A stretch of DNA of 64,000 nucleotides, from NCBI RefSeq assembly GCF_029784155.1, contig NC_073692.1, positions 431,687,324-431,751,323 on the forward strand. Direction: 5' to 3'. This document shows positions 34,766-47,040 of the stretch, piece after piece (within the stretch, counting starts at the first letter, position 1; each line of letters opens with the position of its first letter). This DNA comes from Uranotaenia lowii. Its lineage: Eukaryota; Arthropoda; Insecta; Diptera; Culicidae. Made by a program: the position numbers and the translations under genes. The notes under the pieces are model-generated. The model was not told where the DNA came from. It did no database searches and was given only the letters and a program-made list of their open reading frames with translations.

Positions 34766-35602
34766 TGGGGGTAAGATTGAATGATTATTATCAGTGGCTC
34801 GTCAGGTCGGCTTATTTGGCTGACATTTTTCATAAAATGAATAACTTCAGCATTGAAAGGCAAGTTAAAGGAATAACAATCTTCGATTAAAACGCAAAAT
34901 AATTACCGTCAAGAGAAAAAACATATATGGGCAGAATCGCTCAAAAAGCGCAGCTTGGACGGATTTAAGAAACATTCAATCAGAAATAACTTCGAAGTTA
35001 TCATCCGAAAATTTCCAAGAATTATGACAATCACAACACTTTTCGTTGATAAACTTATTTTTGAATTCCTTGATGTAAACTGAAACTAACAGGCCCAAGT
35101 GTCTTATGAAGTCATTTTCAATTACAATTACAATGTTTTGCAGCATGGTTCGTTGAACAGCTTCCTGCAAAATTCCCCGAAGAATATCGTAAAATTATGA
35201 AAAAAAAAAAAACGAAAACTTTAAATGCGTGAAATAGCCTTTTTTTTTTTGTCAAAGAATCCAGAATCATGACATGACCATCGCAAGAATATGATTGCTT
35301 GATTAATAAATATGACATCGGATTCAAAGGTTCAGGAAAGATTCGTATCCAAAAAGTCGTTGGAGGAGTATTGGTGTCAACTGAAAAATGAATTTAAAAT
35401 TTTGTCCGATAAAGCAAAACTTATTTTTCTGTCGTTTTCCACAACTTATCTATGTGAGTTTAAATTTTTCACATATCTCGCAACGAAGACAAAATACCGA
35501 TCCCGAATAAACGCGGAACCAGTCGTCAGGCTACAACTGACTCAAATTTATCCAAACTTGTTACAGCTTGAAAAATGGAAGAAAGCGTATTTGTCTTTTT
35601 AA
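34766..35602 (+). pseudogene. hAT transposase, C-terminal part with dimerisation region
   Basis: Fragmented frames resume with an AYLAD-like segment near 34810 and end with an open stretch 35312-35602 reading KSLEEYWCQLKNEFKILSDK, FSTTYLCEFKFFTYLATKTK and YRSRINAEPVVRL. This resembles the hAT C-terminal dimerisation region (FWxxLxxE...LSxxALxxLxPFxTTYLCExxFSxLAxIKTKxRNRL). Many stops and indels lie between, so it is non-functional. Copy 2 carries the homologous segment at about 50580-50690 and 52480-52620 on the minus strand. Confidence 0.78.
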
Positions 35603-35819
35603 ATCATTAATTTTTTGTTAGACACGAATGCCACAAGGTGGTAAAGTGGCATAAATAAACCAAAAAAAATTTTTTTTTTGATGACACATATTTTGTTAAT
35701 AAAAACAAGACTATTCACAGAGTAGCCAATCATTTCTCATTTGAATGCTTACGATGACAAGACAGATCTTATTTAAACGATAAATTCTATCAAGTTTTCA
35801 AAACTCGGGTTTTTCATTC

Positions 35820-35861
35820 CAAGGGAAGAATAACGCGATAGCGTTAAAATCCCAGAAAAAA
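35820..35861 (+). mobile_element. 42-bp retroposon tail insertion with hairpin
   Basis: Inserted between perfect 13-bp direct repeats GGGTTTTTCATTC (35807-35819 and 35862-35874); hAT copy 2 has the empty site. The insert is a stem-loop (AACGC-GATA-GCGTT inside GGGA...TCCC) followed by AGAAAAAA. It shares its form with 47483-47546. Confidence 0.85.
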
Positions 35862-35960
35862 GGGTTTTTCATTCTTTCAAAAATGTAGGTGCTCCGCCAA
35901 AATTTTTGGCTTCAAAAAGTGCTCCGCCGAGCAAATGATCTGAAAACCCCTGATCTATAC

Positions 35961-36400
35961 TAACCAATTATACTTTAAGTTCAATCTAAAGATGGTTTTA
36001 CTTCGTTATTGTCAGACTTTGCCAGCAGACATTCCATGAAAAATGGTTTTAATCTGCTCAAAAGTAATCAAGTTTTGTCAATTTCGAAACAGCGGTATCC
36101 ACTAATTTGCCCTCAGTTTCTTTTAAAATAGAAGCATTGGACCAAAAAGTAGCAATAATTGAAGGAAGAGGATGCAGCTACCTTAAATACAGATAAGTAT
36201 AAGTTTGAAAAACATATCAAAATCATGACTGAAAAAAGTGTGCGCCGGCCGATAGGAGGTACCAAGAGTAAAGTAAGAAAAATTCTTACAAAAAACGTTT
36301 AATTTTTTTTTCAAAATTTTTCAAGATTTTTTTAAGATTACCTTAATTTTCTTCATAGAGAGTATTTCGATCAGGGGACTGAGATATACGGAGAATCATC
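35961..36400 (-). mobile_element. Right piece of the TA-element relative split by hAT
   Basis: TTTCGAAACAGCGGTATCCACTAA near 36086, TTGGACCAAAAAGTAGCAAT and AGTGTGCGCCGGCC near 36238 match the reverse complement of 20016-20400. The outer terminus is not preserved, so the right boundary is approximate. Confidence 0.65.
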
Positions 36401-37405
36401 ATCAATGATCAAAGAAATTTGTCAGCCAATAAATGAATTTGTTATAATTTGTGGCAATTTGTTAGACAGAATTAGAAGGTTTAGGTTAAAATGAGAGAAA
36501 CCGGTGCTCAGAGAGAGTGAAAACGTGCTAATTGTTGCAAATTGTTGCGATTTGTTAAGCAGTTGTTGAATTTTGATCATTACCATTCCAAATGCAGAGA
36601 ATTCTTTCTCCACTGCAATCCCTTGTTCTCACATCTCTAACAAGTTTTTTGAAGGGTTTGATTCTCATAGAAAATTTAAAAAATCGAGGAATAGATGCAT
36701 AAATTTTAACATTTTTCGATACCGTAAAAAACTTTCCCCAATATTACGGATTGGCCAAATGAGATCACCAATACACTTTTATTTTGGTTTTTTTTTCTAT
36801 AACAACACTGCTGGTGTATATACGTTTTTCGGACAATCACCATTTTTTGTTATATTTTATTTATTCAGTTCCTGTTTGGGGTAAGATGCAACAAAATGAA
36901 AATGACAGTGACACCTTGTAAATGTCGTTTCCATATGCTGGAAGATGATTGTTTTGCATCACGCGTTTGTTAACATTAAAATTTCATCCATCCAAACATT
37001 TACTTTTAGTTTTCCAGCTAGTAGAATTTGTATGTGTAACGGTCGTTATGGCATCACAAACTTATCTAAGACTATATATTTTCATAAGTTTTAATTTGTT
37101 TTTCCATTAAACAAAAGTTTGTTGCAAGTTTCCTTTTCTCTGAGTAGGGTGAAATCCAATGTTTTGGAAAATTAAAAATAACTTAGGAAGCCGATGATTT
37201 TAGGAAGGAAATCATAGTGAATTCGTTTTTGAAATTATTTTGCGGTATTATCGGTGAGGGCTGAAGAGTTGAAATGAAAGGCGGATTGAAGATCAGAAGA
37301 AAATTTTAAGGTGATGAAAAGAGTGAAGAGCATTAGAAATAGAAGCAGTGTTGCATGTTGCCCCAGTTGACGGTAATCTTGAGATTTTTGTGTTATGATG
37401 GAAGC
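36401..37405. other. AT-rich nongenic stretch, nothing recognised
   Basis: No domain or terminal repeats. Short similarity of wording to 23510-23900 (cacatctc...gtttttgatact, followed by a region that includes ...cgataccgt and gtatatac...ttttcggacaatca) suggests shared repeat ancestry but was not resolved. Confidence 0.35.
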
Positions 37406-37413
37406 AGTCTTTG

Positions 37414-37874
37414 TCAACTCAAACGTCAAATCCGTATTGCTGTACGGGTGCGTAACTTGGTGCACATATGCGGTAACGACGCGAAAACTGCAAGTATTTG
37501 TAAACCGCTGCCTGCGGAATATCATCCGCGCTTGGTGGCCTGGCAACTGGATCTCAAATGAGGAACTACATCGCCGGTGTCATCAAAGGGCGCTAGAAAT
37601 CGAGATTCGGGAACGTAAGTGGAGATGGATTGGGCACACGCTGCGGAAAGATGAAAACGAGATTTGCAGAGAGGCGCTAGGTTGGAATCCGGAAGGTCAT
37701 CGAAGAAGAGGCAGACCCAGAAACTCGTGGCGGCGAAGCCTAGCCGCTGAAATCCGAACTGTCGACGAGAATCTTGACTGGGACCAGGTGAAGACGCTGG
37801 CTCCGGATCGTCAACAGTGGAGGTCTTTTACCACGGCCCTATGCACCGGTGGATAGGCGCGGGATCATTAAGTA
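37414..37874 (+). mobile_element. 5'-truncated copy of the RTE-like element
   Basis: Starts abruptly at TCAACTCAAACGTC, matching 31545 onward in the full-length element, and ends with a (TAAG)n tail. The direct repeats AGTCTTTG (37406-37413 and 37875-37882) are the target duplication. The encoded C-terminal fragment (37395-37856 plus) is still open and differs by a few substitutions (for example TLRKDENEICREALGWNPEG), but lacks endonuclease and RT. Confidence 0.88.
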
Positions 37875-37882
37875 AGTCTTTG

Positions 37883-38397
37883 ATTTGGAGATCAAAGCAA
37901 TCCGTGCTTCGGACATGACGTAAAGTTTTTGCGCTTCGCGTTTTCGCAAATTGTCAAGATTTTCCTCCGATAAAATTGGTTTAAAAAGGCGAAAATTTTG
38001 AATTGAACTCACGTTTTTCAACAATAATAACGCTCAAATTCATAAGAATGTGATTTAATTAAAAATCAAATCTGTTAAAGAATTTCATGTAGAAAGTTTT
38101 ATTGAAATTTTAGAGTCGCATTTGGTGTGTTAAACATATCGAACAAGAGTTAAGTTCCACGTCAGTCCGATTTTGATTCTGGTAAAGTTTGGATAACGTG
38201 CATAAATAAATGATTAACATGATGCTCAAAGTTTTGCAAGATAATCGGAATTGAGAAGTATTTATAAACGAGAAGATAGAAGAAGGCAATTTATGCGTGT
38301 TTAATCGCCCGAGAACAATTAGAATGAGTTTAGCCTTCGATGGCTGCCGGAACGTATTGACTTCTGGTGTTTTGGTTGTGCACATAATAATTGATCT
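37883..38397. other. AT-rich spacer, nothing recognised
   Basis: No feature assigned between the truncated non-LTR copy and the long-inverted-repeat element. Confidence 0.4.
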
Positions 38398-40705
38398 GGG
38401 GATTTTCTTTTATTATCTGACAATTTGCGCCGGGGGTCTTCAGATTTTCCCTAAAATTGAAAATTTGGTTCATTTTTGCGACTTCAAAACACATGTATTT
38501 TTTCAGATTTCTAACATTTTTATTTTTTGAGTAAGCTTCGGTTAGATTTTTTTGTCAATAAAAAATAACCATTTTTCAAAGCTACATAACTCTGTTATTT
38601 TTCAACACAAATTATAAAATAGCACATCAAAATGCATTGAAATTTTATCAGCTTTTCGAATAAAATAGTTGAAAAATAATAAATAAAGACCTTCAACATG
38701 AAAAGTTGTAAATAAACTTCAAATGGCGTCTAAAAGTACCATCTGCACCACCGAATATTTTGCAAAAAATACCATTGAATAGCTTAATTTATGATGCAAC
38801 TTTCATCTGAAGACACCAAAGTGGGTCATCAACTCCTTGAAGAGTTATGAAAGAAATAATGACAACAAATCACTTTTTTTTGCATCGGAAACAAACAATG
38901 GTCGAACAGCTGCACTCACTAATGGAGGTAGCGCGCACTTCTAACAACATGGAAACAAAAGAACTTACCAAAGCAGGTAAAAAACACTACTTTTTCGTGC
39001 TTTGTAGAGTGTTTGCAGCATAACTGACTTTAAATTTTAACAAAAATTCTTAGTATCGTATTGTTAATGTGATATAACAAATAATGGAAATGTTGCTTCT
39101 ACAACCTGGTCATATTTATATAACTTAACTTATATATGTAACTTATTAACTTTTCGATCAAAGATCATTGTGAAGCATAATCAATGCCAATAGTAAAAGG
39201 TTCAGTTCCTGTGTTTGGGATCACAAAAATGTGATTAAAAAATGAAATATAGACGTGCTTTACATAGTTTTTATATCGGGAGCTAAGCACTGGACACCAA
39301 AATCCTTTCCCATTGATCAAAAACAAAGAGTGTGGCACAAATGTAGAAATAATCGAAGAGCTCAGTATGGCCAGCCCAGGCTGTAAAAAGCATCATTCCC
39401 ATTGTAGGTAATATGACATTGAAAATATGATACTTTTACCGTATTCATTTTCTCCATTCGCCCAGTTTTGAGGTTTACCATACTAGAACGAACATAATTC
39501 GTCGTCAGTGTTTTGCTACCACGATCGCTCACAAACGAGTCTTCAGTGTTCCACCGTCCATTTTAAATCAAATCTGGAGAATTATGGATGCAAAACTGAG
39601 CACATAAACTTCTAAAAATGACAGCCAAGCTACTTTATAAGACTTAAATTTGATCATTTTTTAACTTCTTAATGCAACTTTCAGAAAAAGAAACATACAA
39701 AACATCGTAAATGCCACATTGTGAGTTGAATCTTTTTACGATTTTTGATTGCATCCGATAGCTTTTCGCTCAAGAAGTCATTCCTAAGGAAGTCAGACCT
39801 GCCTTCGAAAACTCGTGTGCATCATTCGACATCAAGTGAGTTAAATTTTTTTAAATGAATCAAAGCAATAAATCAAAGACTATTTTGCCGAAAGAAGCAT
39901 TTAAAAGTAACCAAATCCGAGGTATTTCACATATGGAACTGTTATTCGGGTATATTTCATATAGGACAGCCACAAATTGATCTTTTTTTTCGAAATTTGT
40001 AGAACAAAACCTTTTTTTTAGTGTTTTATTTTGAATCCCTATGTTGACCTAAAATGACGAAAATTCATATGGGACTGTTATGCGATTAGGGGCAGTCTAC
40101 AAAGCACAAAAAAAGTGTTTTTTACCTGCTTTGATAAGTTCTTTTGTTTCCATGTTGTTAGAAGTGCGCACTACCTCCATAAGTGAGTGCAGTTGTTCGA
40201 CCATTGTTTGTTTCCGATGCAAAAAAAGAGATTTGTTGTCATTATTTCTTTCATAACTCTTCAAGGAGTTCATGGCCCACTTTGGTGTCTTCAGATGAAA
40301 GTTGCATCATAAATTGAGCTATTCAATGGTATTTTTTGCAAAATATTCGGTGGTGCAGACGGTACTTTTACACGCCGTTTGAAGTTTATTTACAACTTTT
40401 CATGTTGAAGGTCTTTATTTATATTTTTCAAACTATTTTATTTGGAAAGCTGATAAAATTTCAATGCATTTTGATGTGCTACTTTATAATTTCCGTTGAA
40501 AAATAACAGAGTTATGTTGCTTTGAAAAATGGTTATTTTTTATTGACAAAAAAAATCTAACTGAAGCTAACTCAAAAAATAAAAATGTTAGAAATCTGAA
40601 AAAATACATGTGTTTTTAAGTCACAAAAATGAACCAAATTTTCAATTTTGGGGAAAATCTGAAGACCCCCGGCGCAAACCCGTCAGATAATAAAAAAAAA
40701 TCCCC
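38398..40705. mobile_element. 2.3-kb element with inverted repeats of about 612 bp (foldback-like)
   Basis: The left arm 38398-39009 and right arm 40094-40705 are reverse complements, roughly 93-95% alike by eye, around a spacer of about 1.1 kb. The outer ends are GGGGATTTT...; ATCT lies on both sides (38394-38397 and 40706-40709), a possible 4-bp target duplication. Landmarks shared by the arms are CGCCGGGGGTCTTCAGATTT, CATCTGAAGACACCAAAG and ACATGGAAACAAAAGAACTT. No transposase frame. The spacer has its own CATATGGGACTGTTAT-type repeats near 39930, 39960 and 40070, perhaps a smaller nested element. Confidence 0.85.
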
Positions 40706-40709
40706 ATCT

Positions 40710-43700
40710 CCTAAAATCGGAGAACGATTATCGTTTTGTATGCATTGTGTAATTTGTACAAAAGAGTGAAAGTAAAATTATGATTTCAATTCTAACATTC
40801 CTCATGCATATTTTGTGGCCTGCTGCGACTATTTTTGAATAGTTTTCCATATTTGAATTACGATCCCTGGAAGCTTACTACATACTCAGACTTACCAATG
40901 CAGATGCGGATTAAAATAAAAGGACTTTTTCACACCAGGCGACGACGTCTGAACCATTATGACCATGCACTGCTACGAGTCGCAGATTTCTCTTGCTGCT
41001 CGGGACACCCCAAACAACATGAGACACCCGCAAACAGCCCCAGTAGCTTAGCTTAGCATAGATTGACTGCTCATATCCACCTTAAATCATTGAACACTTC
41101 CCTTCTTTAGATGATTTCAATGATTGATAACGGCGCCGGCCACGTCCTAGTAGTTAGCGGGGAAAAGGGAAGGATTGTTAGTAAGATACTCTTCGTGTTC
41201 AACTAGCAACCTAGCGCTCCGACATACTTAAAATTTGAAATAGTCAGAACAGAGATAAGCTAGTATCAGCAACTATGGAAACCATCTATACGTCTGTGCA
41301 TCCATATTTTCAAGTATCCAAGGAAGGAGTTGTGTTAGTTGGTGAAAAGTAGAGTTCAGGATCCATTTTGGTAAATGGTGCGATCATAATTTTTCTACAC
41401 CTCCTATGCTCCTAGACATTTCCTAAGGAAATTTCTATTTCTATACGTCAAATAAAATAGGATCGAGTAAAATATTGAAAGCAAATCAATACCATCAAAA
41501 TTTCTTCCTTGATAAACTAGCTCTTTTCCCTAACCGTGATCCCTAGAAGCAAAAAGTTTGCAAAAGGGCACTAATGGTTGAAGACAGAAAGCCACTTCAA
41601 ATGAAAATGAATTATATTGTAATATTTAGACACAAAGTATTGCAAATTGTTTCTCTATGATTATTGCCTTTTTGAAAACTATTTGATTCTTTGCTCTCCT
41701 TTGCCTCACATTTTAGATGGATATAGAGCTTTAATGCTTAAAGATCACAAATTAATGTTATGAGTAATCAATACTTTTAAATGCATATTCGATTTTTTTC
41801 CTTTTCAACCAATTCGAGTAAATATATTCAGTATATTATTTAAACACTTACATTTATATGTCATCAATTTTAATCAATTGCATGATGATAAATTTCTCAT
41901 ACCACATTGATTCATAATCCATGATACGAAAAAGGTGCTCATACACAACATTATGCTTCATGTAGACAAACGCCTAACTGGGGGGAACTTTACTAATTTA
42001 AGTAAAAACAATAATTTTCTTACTTAATAAGTTAGTGAGTCAATAAGTTTAAGCCTTCCCTGTTTAATTGCTCAAGAGCTACGTAACACAACATAAGCAT
42101 ACAAGTTTTTTTAAATTATGATATGCAAAAAAAACCTATTAACATAAAAGTATCTACTCATACATAAATTATCACATAATACAACAAATATTTTTGTGCT
42201 TTCATTATTCAAGCAAAACTATTTTAAAAAAAAAACTTCAATCGCCAGAACACCCCTTGAGGCGGTTATTCCTACGACTTTGAGAAAAACTTTATACATT
42301 ATTCTTACTTTCGCTTTGAATTGTGTTGCATTTTTCCAGCTAATTGATATTATTTTTATACGTTATTGTAAAAAAAAAGTATCTACATAGACATTTTACG
42401 TTTACTATAAAGTTCTTAAAAATAAAATATAGATAATTCGATTTCCATAACATAGGATACCATTCATTTAACATATTATTGGAAAAAAATCAAACTTCAT
42501 ACATTCATAAGCCTAGAACAAAATCCATACAAACTCGCTGTTGACTTAAGACAACATCAAACTGCTGGAACGAGAAGTTCGAACGCGAATGCCTTCATGC
42601 AAAATAGATTATGTTTATCCGTGATGGATCGGCGTGGAACCAACCAACGCAACGTCCAGCAAACAGATCGTATCGCATTGAATAGCTAGGTAGGTAGGTA
42701 CTTGACGGACGCAGGCAGAACGCGATAGCCGCTCGATGTAGCTAGTCCTCGGGGGACGAATCCGAGTTCCGCAGGCCTGCAGGCTTTCTGATACAGTTCT
42801 CGACGTTGAAGACTGCGGTGCATTTTTTTACTTCTACTTCATAGAATGGCCTCCCCTCGATTCTCAATTTCCAACTCGAGCCAACTGACGAGAGAAAAAA
42901 AAACTTCCTTCATTGTTTATTGCTGTTTTATAATTTCCGATGGATTCGCGAGAAAAAGATCAGAAATGCAGGGGGAAGCCGATTTTTCATTCGATCCAAA
43001 GTAATACAGTAATACACATGCAAATGGTTTCCTGTATCTTGCATACATTTGGGAGTTTTTTTTTCAAGGTGGCAAGCGCTGTTGGATGGCGATTTCGATG
43101 ATGATGATGATGGTCAGCTGGTTTTGTTCCTTTTTTGTAGGAAGTCAGGCACCTTGGTAACAGAATTATGTGCGTTGATTCTTGAGTTTTTTTTAACAAC
43201 GTTAAAAAGCCAAAACTCAAAGGTCTGACACCTGAAAAAACAAATTGAGTCTAAAGTTTTATACAACATTTTTTATTCTTCATATGAATTTTTAATTTGA
43301 GCATTTAATTACAAACGTAAATATTGAATTCTGACAAAACAGCTTCTAAAATTCTAGAAAAATACAAAATAACAATCAATGGAACAATGGAACTCGAGAA
43401 GCCTCCAGATTTAAGTTTGGATGACACACAACTTTTGTGAACAAAACAGAAAACTTATTTGATGAAGTGTATTTGATAACTACTTATTAGATAACATGGT
43501 ACATACTCCTAACAGCAAACAAACCAAGAAATAACAATGTTTCAAAAAGAATGTGTCAAGCATAACATACCAATGAACTGAACATACATACAAACATTCG
43601 TAGAGAACAATGTAAGTACTCTAGCTCCCTTTCCATTCCCCATGGCAGAATTTGTCATTTTCCAACCGGAGGAAAAAAAATCTGCTCCCATTTCAGGACA

Positions 43701-44992
43701 GGCAGGAACAGGAGTCACATCACTTGACTCTCAGCAGCATCCAACCAGAAACCACTTTATCATCACTTCATTGTCTCACAACAGGGCACACAAAAACACG
43801 TGCACACCAAACATTGTCTCTGGCCTGGACTCTAACAAACAGCATCAGTGGCACTTCACCCGAATCACGCGGAAGTATGTTTCACGTTCACGTACCTATA
43901 TTGATAAATAATGTCAGGAAATTTTTAATATTTTCCTGTACCGGCCACCGAACACATTTGAAAATAGAAAACCACAATATTCAATTGCGGTTCGCATTTT
44001 TTTTTGTCTCTGAATTTTGTCATCTCTTTGGCTTTGCTTGATTTAGCATCTGATGGGTGTTTGCCATGGTGAAGTTAATCGAAAGAAAAAAAAACATTTG
44101 ACCAACCAAACTGAACATCCAAAATAAATTCCCAAACATCACAAAAACTCCTGTTGAAATCACAGGAACGATGCCGTAGCTAGAGCATGATGCTTCGATC
44201 CCAAAATTCAACCTATTTTACACCTCATTTCGAATCAATTTGCGTTCCTGGACCTTTAATTACGAATTCAATTCCGGATGGTCCCGGTCGATGTCCAACC
44301 CAGAGTCCCACTGCCATCCGCAAACCAAATTTGCAACATTGCTGGAGAAAATGAGAGGACACAGATAATTTTAAAATTTATTTACCATTCATTTCCGCTT
44401 TTCGTAGACTGCTGTCCATACCAACAGCTACTCGCACCTGGAATGAACCGTTTCCGTTTAGATAATTTTACATATGTCATCAATTCCTGTCCGACTCCCC
44501 ATTTCATCGCAAACGTGCAATGCAACATTTATAATTCATAATGAACTTTTTCCACACCGACTCTTTCGCTTCATCTAGTAGAACACCGATAAACCGGAAA
44601 TACAACCAAAGGAGACGCTTGGGTTGATGGGTGAAAAAAGAGGAAAACCGGCACCCACTTTGCGAATGAGTTTTACAAAACCTCAAAAAGTACGCACAAT
44701 TGAGGCCAAATGATTAATGAAAACCACCCACCCAGCACGTGTATAAAAATTCTCACAGACACCGCCCCCAAACCTAGAACATGTTTATCGAAATCATCGA
44801 ACCTCATTAATTATGAGAAAAACAAGCCGGATTCTCGAGAGAGAGAGAGCGCGAAAAAATCAGCCGGCATTTCCTTTTCCGGTTTGAACCAATCAGTAGG
44901 ATGGACGTCCGTCTGGCGGTTGCAGGAAAACGTTTCCTGTAAAAATTCCTCGTGGCGAGATTCGTTTGCAAAATATCTATTTTTTAAAGATC
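40710..44992. other. 4.3-kb nongenic stretch, nothing recognised
   Basis: No domain-bearing frame, terminal repeats or target duplications were found. It contains TAGG repeats near 42688 and (ATG)n near 43098. Less AT-rich patches (42540-42860, 43640-43900, 44220-44560) may be host intergenic or intronic DNA. Confidence 0.4.
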
Positions 44993-45006
44993 TAGTCTTT
45001 GAACAG

Positions 45007-45548
45007 CCCGATTTGCGTTTGCGAGTCTCCGAAACATCTGGCGGTCACGCCAGATCTCTCCACGAACTAAGATCCGAATCTTCAACTCAAACGTCAAATC
45101 CGTATTGCTGTACGGGTGTGAAACTTGGTGCACATATGCGGTGACGACGCGAAAACTGCAAGTTTTTGTGAATCGCTGCCTGCGGAACATCATCCGCGCT
45201 TGGTGGCCTGGCAACTGGATCTCAAACGTTGAACTTCATCGCCGGTGCCATCAAAAGGCGCTAGAAATCGAGATTCGGGAACGTAAGTGGAGATGGATTG
45301 GGCACACGCTGCGAAGAGATGAAAACGAGATTTGCAGAGAGGCGCTTGACTGGAATCCAGATGGGCATCGGAGAAGAGGCAGGCCCAAAAGCTCGTGGCG
45401 GCGAAGTCTAGCTGCTGAAATCCGCACAGTTGACGAGAACCTTGGCTGGCAGCAAGTGAAGACGCTGGCTTCGGATCGCCAGCAGTGGAGATCTTTTATC
45501 TCAGCCCTATGCGCCGGTCAATCGGCGCTGGACCCTTAGGTAGGTAGG
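45007..45548 (+). mobile_element. 5'-truncated RTE-like copy with (TAGG)n tail
   Basis: Homologous to 31473-32010 of the full-length element. It begins CCCGATTTGCGTTTGCGAGT and ends TAGGTAGG. The direct repeat TAGTCTTTGAACAG (44993-45006 and 45549-45562) is the target duplication. The encoded C-terminal part (45105-45539) is open and reads LYGCETWCTYAVTTRKLQVF, then RRRGRPKSSWRRSL. It is more diverged from the full-length copy than the 37.4-kb copy is. Confidence 0.9.
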
Positions 45549-45562
45549 TAGTCTTTGAACAG

Positions 45563-46108
45563 TTGTTACCTTTTCGTTATAATCTAAACATCCTTCTATC
45601 ATTGATGTAAATTGGAGCTTATCAGAGAATAGAGAACCAAGACGATTAAAAATTATCTGAAAATGGATTTAGTATAAGTTTTACAAGTTGGATTATATTG
45701 AACATCCAAGGCATGTAGAACATACCTTGGAAAATCAGGAAAGTTATCGGAGGCTGAGGGTATCCTTGCAGCGTCTCCAATTTTCACATTCACAACAGAA
45801 AAATCTTTCAAATGAAAGGCCAAAGCATACTACTGTAAGTTTGCTTACGATGATTTCAGTTGAAATTCGCCGGTGTTTCGAATGATGATGACGTTAATGA
45901 TTTTCAAAGTGCACCTGATGATTTTCAAATGAAAATCGAGATCTTCAATTTCAAACGAAAATGAGAAGTGTTATTTTTATGTGTTTTTTTTTTAATCTAG
46001 TTTTTTGTAATTATAAACTATTTTAAAAATGAACTAAGCCAAGAACTGTAAGCGTTGCTAGTCTGTCGGAGGAGGTCGCAGTGATCTTGCTGTAAATTGG
46101 TTAAATAA
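45563..46108. other. Nongenic spacer, nothing recognised
   Basis: AT-rich. It contains repeated GATGATTTTCAAA/T words near 45895 and 45917 that recur near 47339. Confidence 0.35.
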
Positions 46109-47040
46109 TGTTGCAGTGGTGTTCGTGGGGGTTAAGGGTTTCTCCTTGGCGAGGTAGTTCACCCAGCCACCCTAACCCTGCGAACGACATGGCGAAAAAG
46201 TTCGTTCGGCAACCCACCACCAGAGGGCCACCAAGAGATGCGAGCCGCTAATGTCGAGCGAAGAGGCGAAATCTACAATCGGGCGAAATATACGAGCAAA
46301 AAACGAGGGCAACGATCGGGGATGGTTCAAGGCCGGTCAAGAATGAAATGACCAAGGCATTTTCCGATAGTTCGCGAACGCAGAAAGATCAAGCACCAAA
46401 AGATCTTCATAAAGTGTCCCGCTTCTTAAAGACACGACCAATTATACACTACATTTAAAAGTAGAGTTGTGTAGTATCAAATATATTGGTCAAACTTGTG
46501 GACCTGTGATATTGGTTAGCTGAAAAGAATACTCAGCTGACGGAACATCAGGTAACCATCCGCCATTTTGTTCGTTGCCCCCAAAAACCGTTTCCTAATG
46601 TGCCCTGAACATCAACAGGACCCCGCTGTTCGAGTTTAAATCTCTCTTAAACTCAATCCGAGAGCGCCTTGCGCGACGCCCTACAGCGTCGACCGACAAC
46701 CGCTACAACGTCGGTTTGACCTGCACCGGTACCTGGTTCAGCACCCAAGGTGGGACCAGGTACGCACTTGCCACGTGCCGCTTCGCCTACCGTCGAAGAA
46801 CCAACAGTGCCCGGTTCAGCACCCAAGGTGGGGCCGGGTACACTCAGCGAGAACCAGCTGGCCTCCAAGACAACCTCAACGAACCCGAGCTCGACGCCGA
46901 AGGAGGAAGGAGGAGTACATTCCCGGCCTAAAGGTTAGATAGTACTAAGAAAGTGGTGGGTGGAAACTGCAAAATTAATAAAGGTACCAATTGTTAAGCC
47001 TAGGAGTTTTACCTTAGTCTTCCCGAACTTCCCTGCAACA
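46109..47040 (+). mobile_element. Candidate solo LTR (TGTTGCAG...CTGCAACA)
   Basis: A 932-bp GC-richer block with LTR-type ends TGTTGCAG and CTGCAACA, and an AATAAA near 46976 on the plus strand. A direct repeat GGTTCAGCACCCAAGGTGGG is present at about 46735 and 46811 (spacing about 76 bp). There is no obvious 4-6 bp target duplication (AATAA against TAGTA) and no second copy in the window, so the solo-LTR reading is tentative; it could instead be a gag leader fragment. Confidence 0.35.

Larger units (their letters stand above)
32721..35952 (+). mobile_element. hAT transposon copy 1 (degenerate, with internal insertions)
   Basis: Bounded by the terminal inverted repeat CAGGGGTTTTCAGATC and flanked by a perfect 8-bp target duplication ATCTATAC (32713-32720 and 35953-35960) that fits the hAT consensus nTnTAnAn. 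Subterminal GTGCTCCGCGGAGCAC-type palindromes occur at both ends. It contains a broken transposase of the ZBED5/FAM200-like type, an insertion of about 0.95 kb in the middle and a 42-bp retroposon tail at 35820-35861. Length is 3232 bp against about 1.95 kb inferred for copy 2 without its insertions. Confidence 0.9.

Noticed and set aside
46109..47040. Complete LTR retrotransposon
   Set aside because: Only one TG...CA-bounded block is seen, with no internal domain or second LTR; at most a solo LTR.
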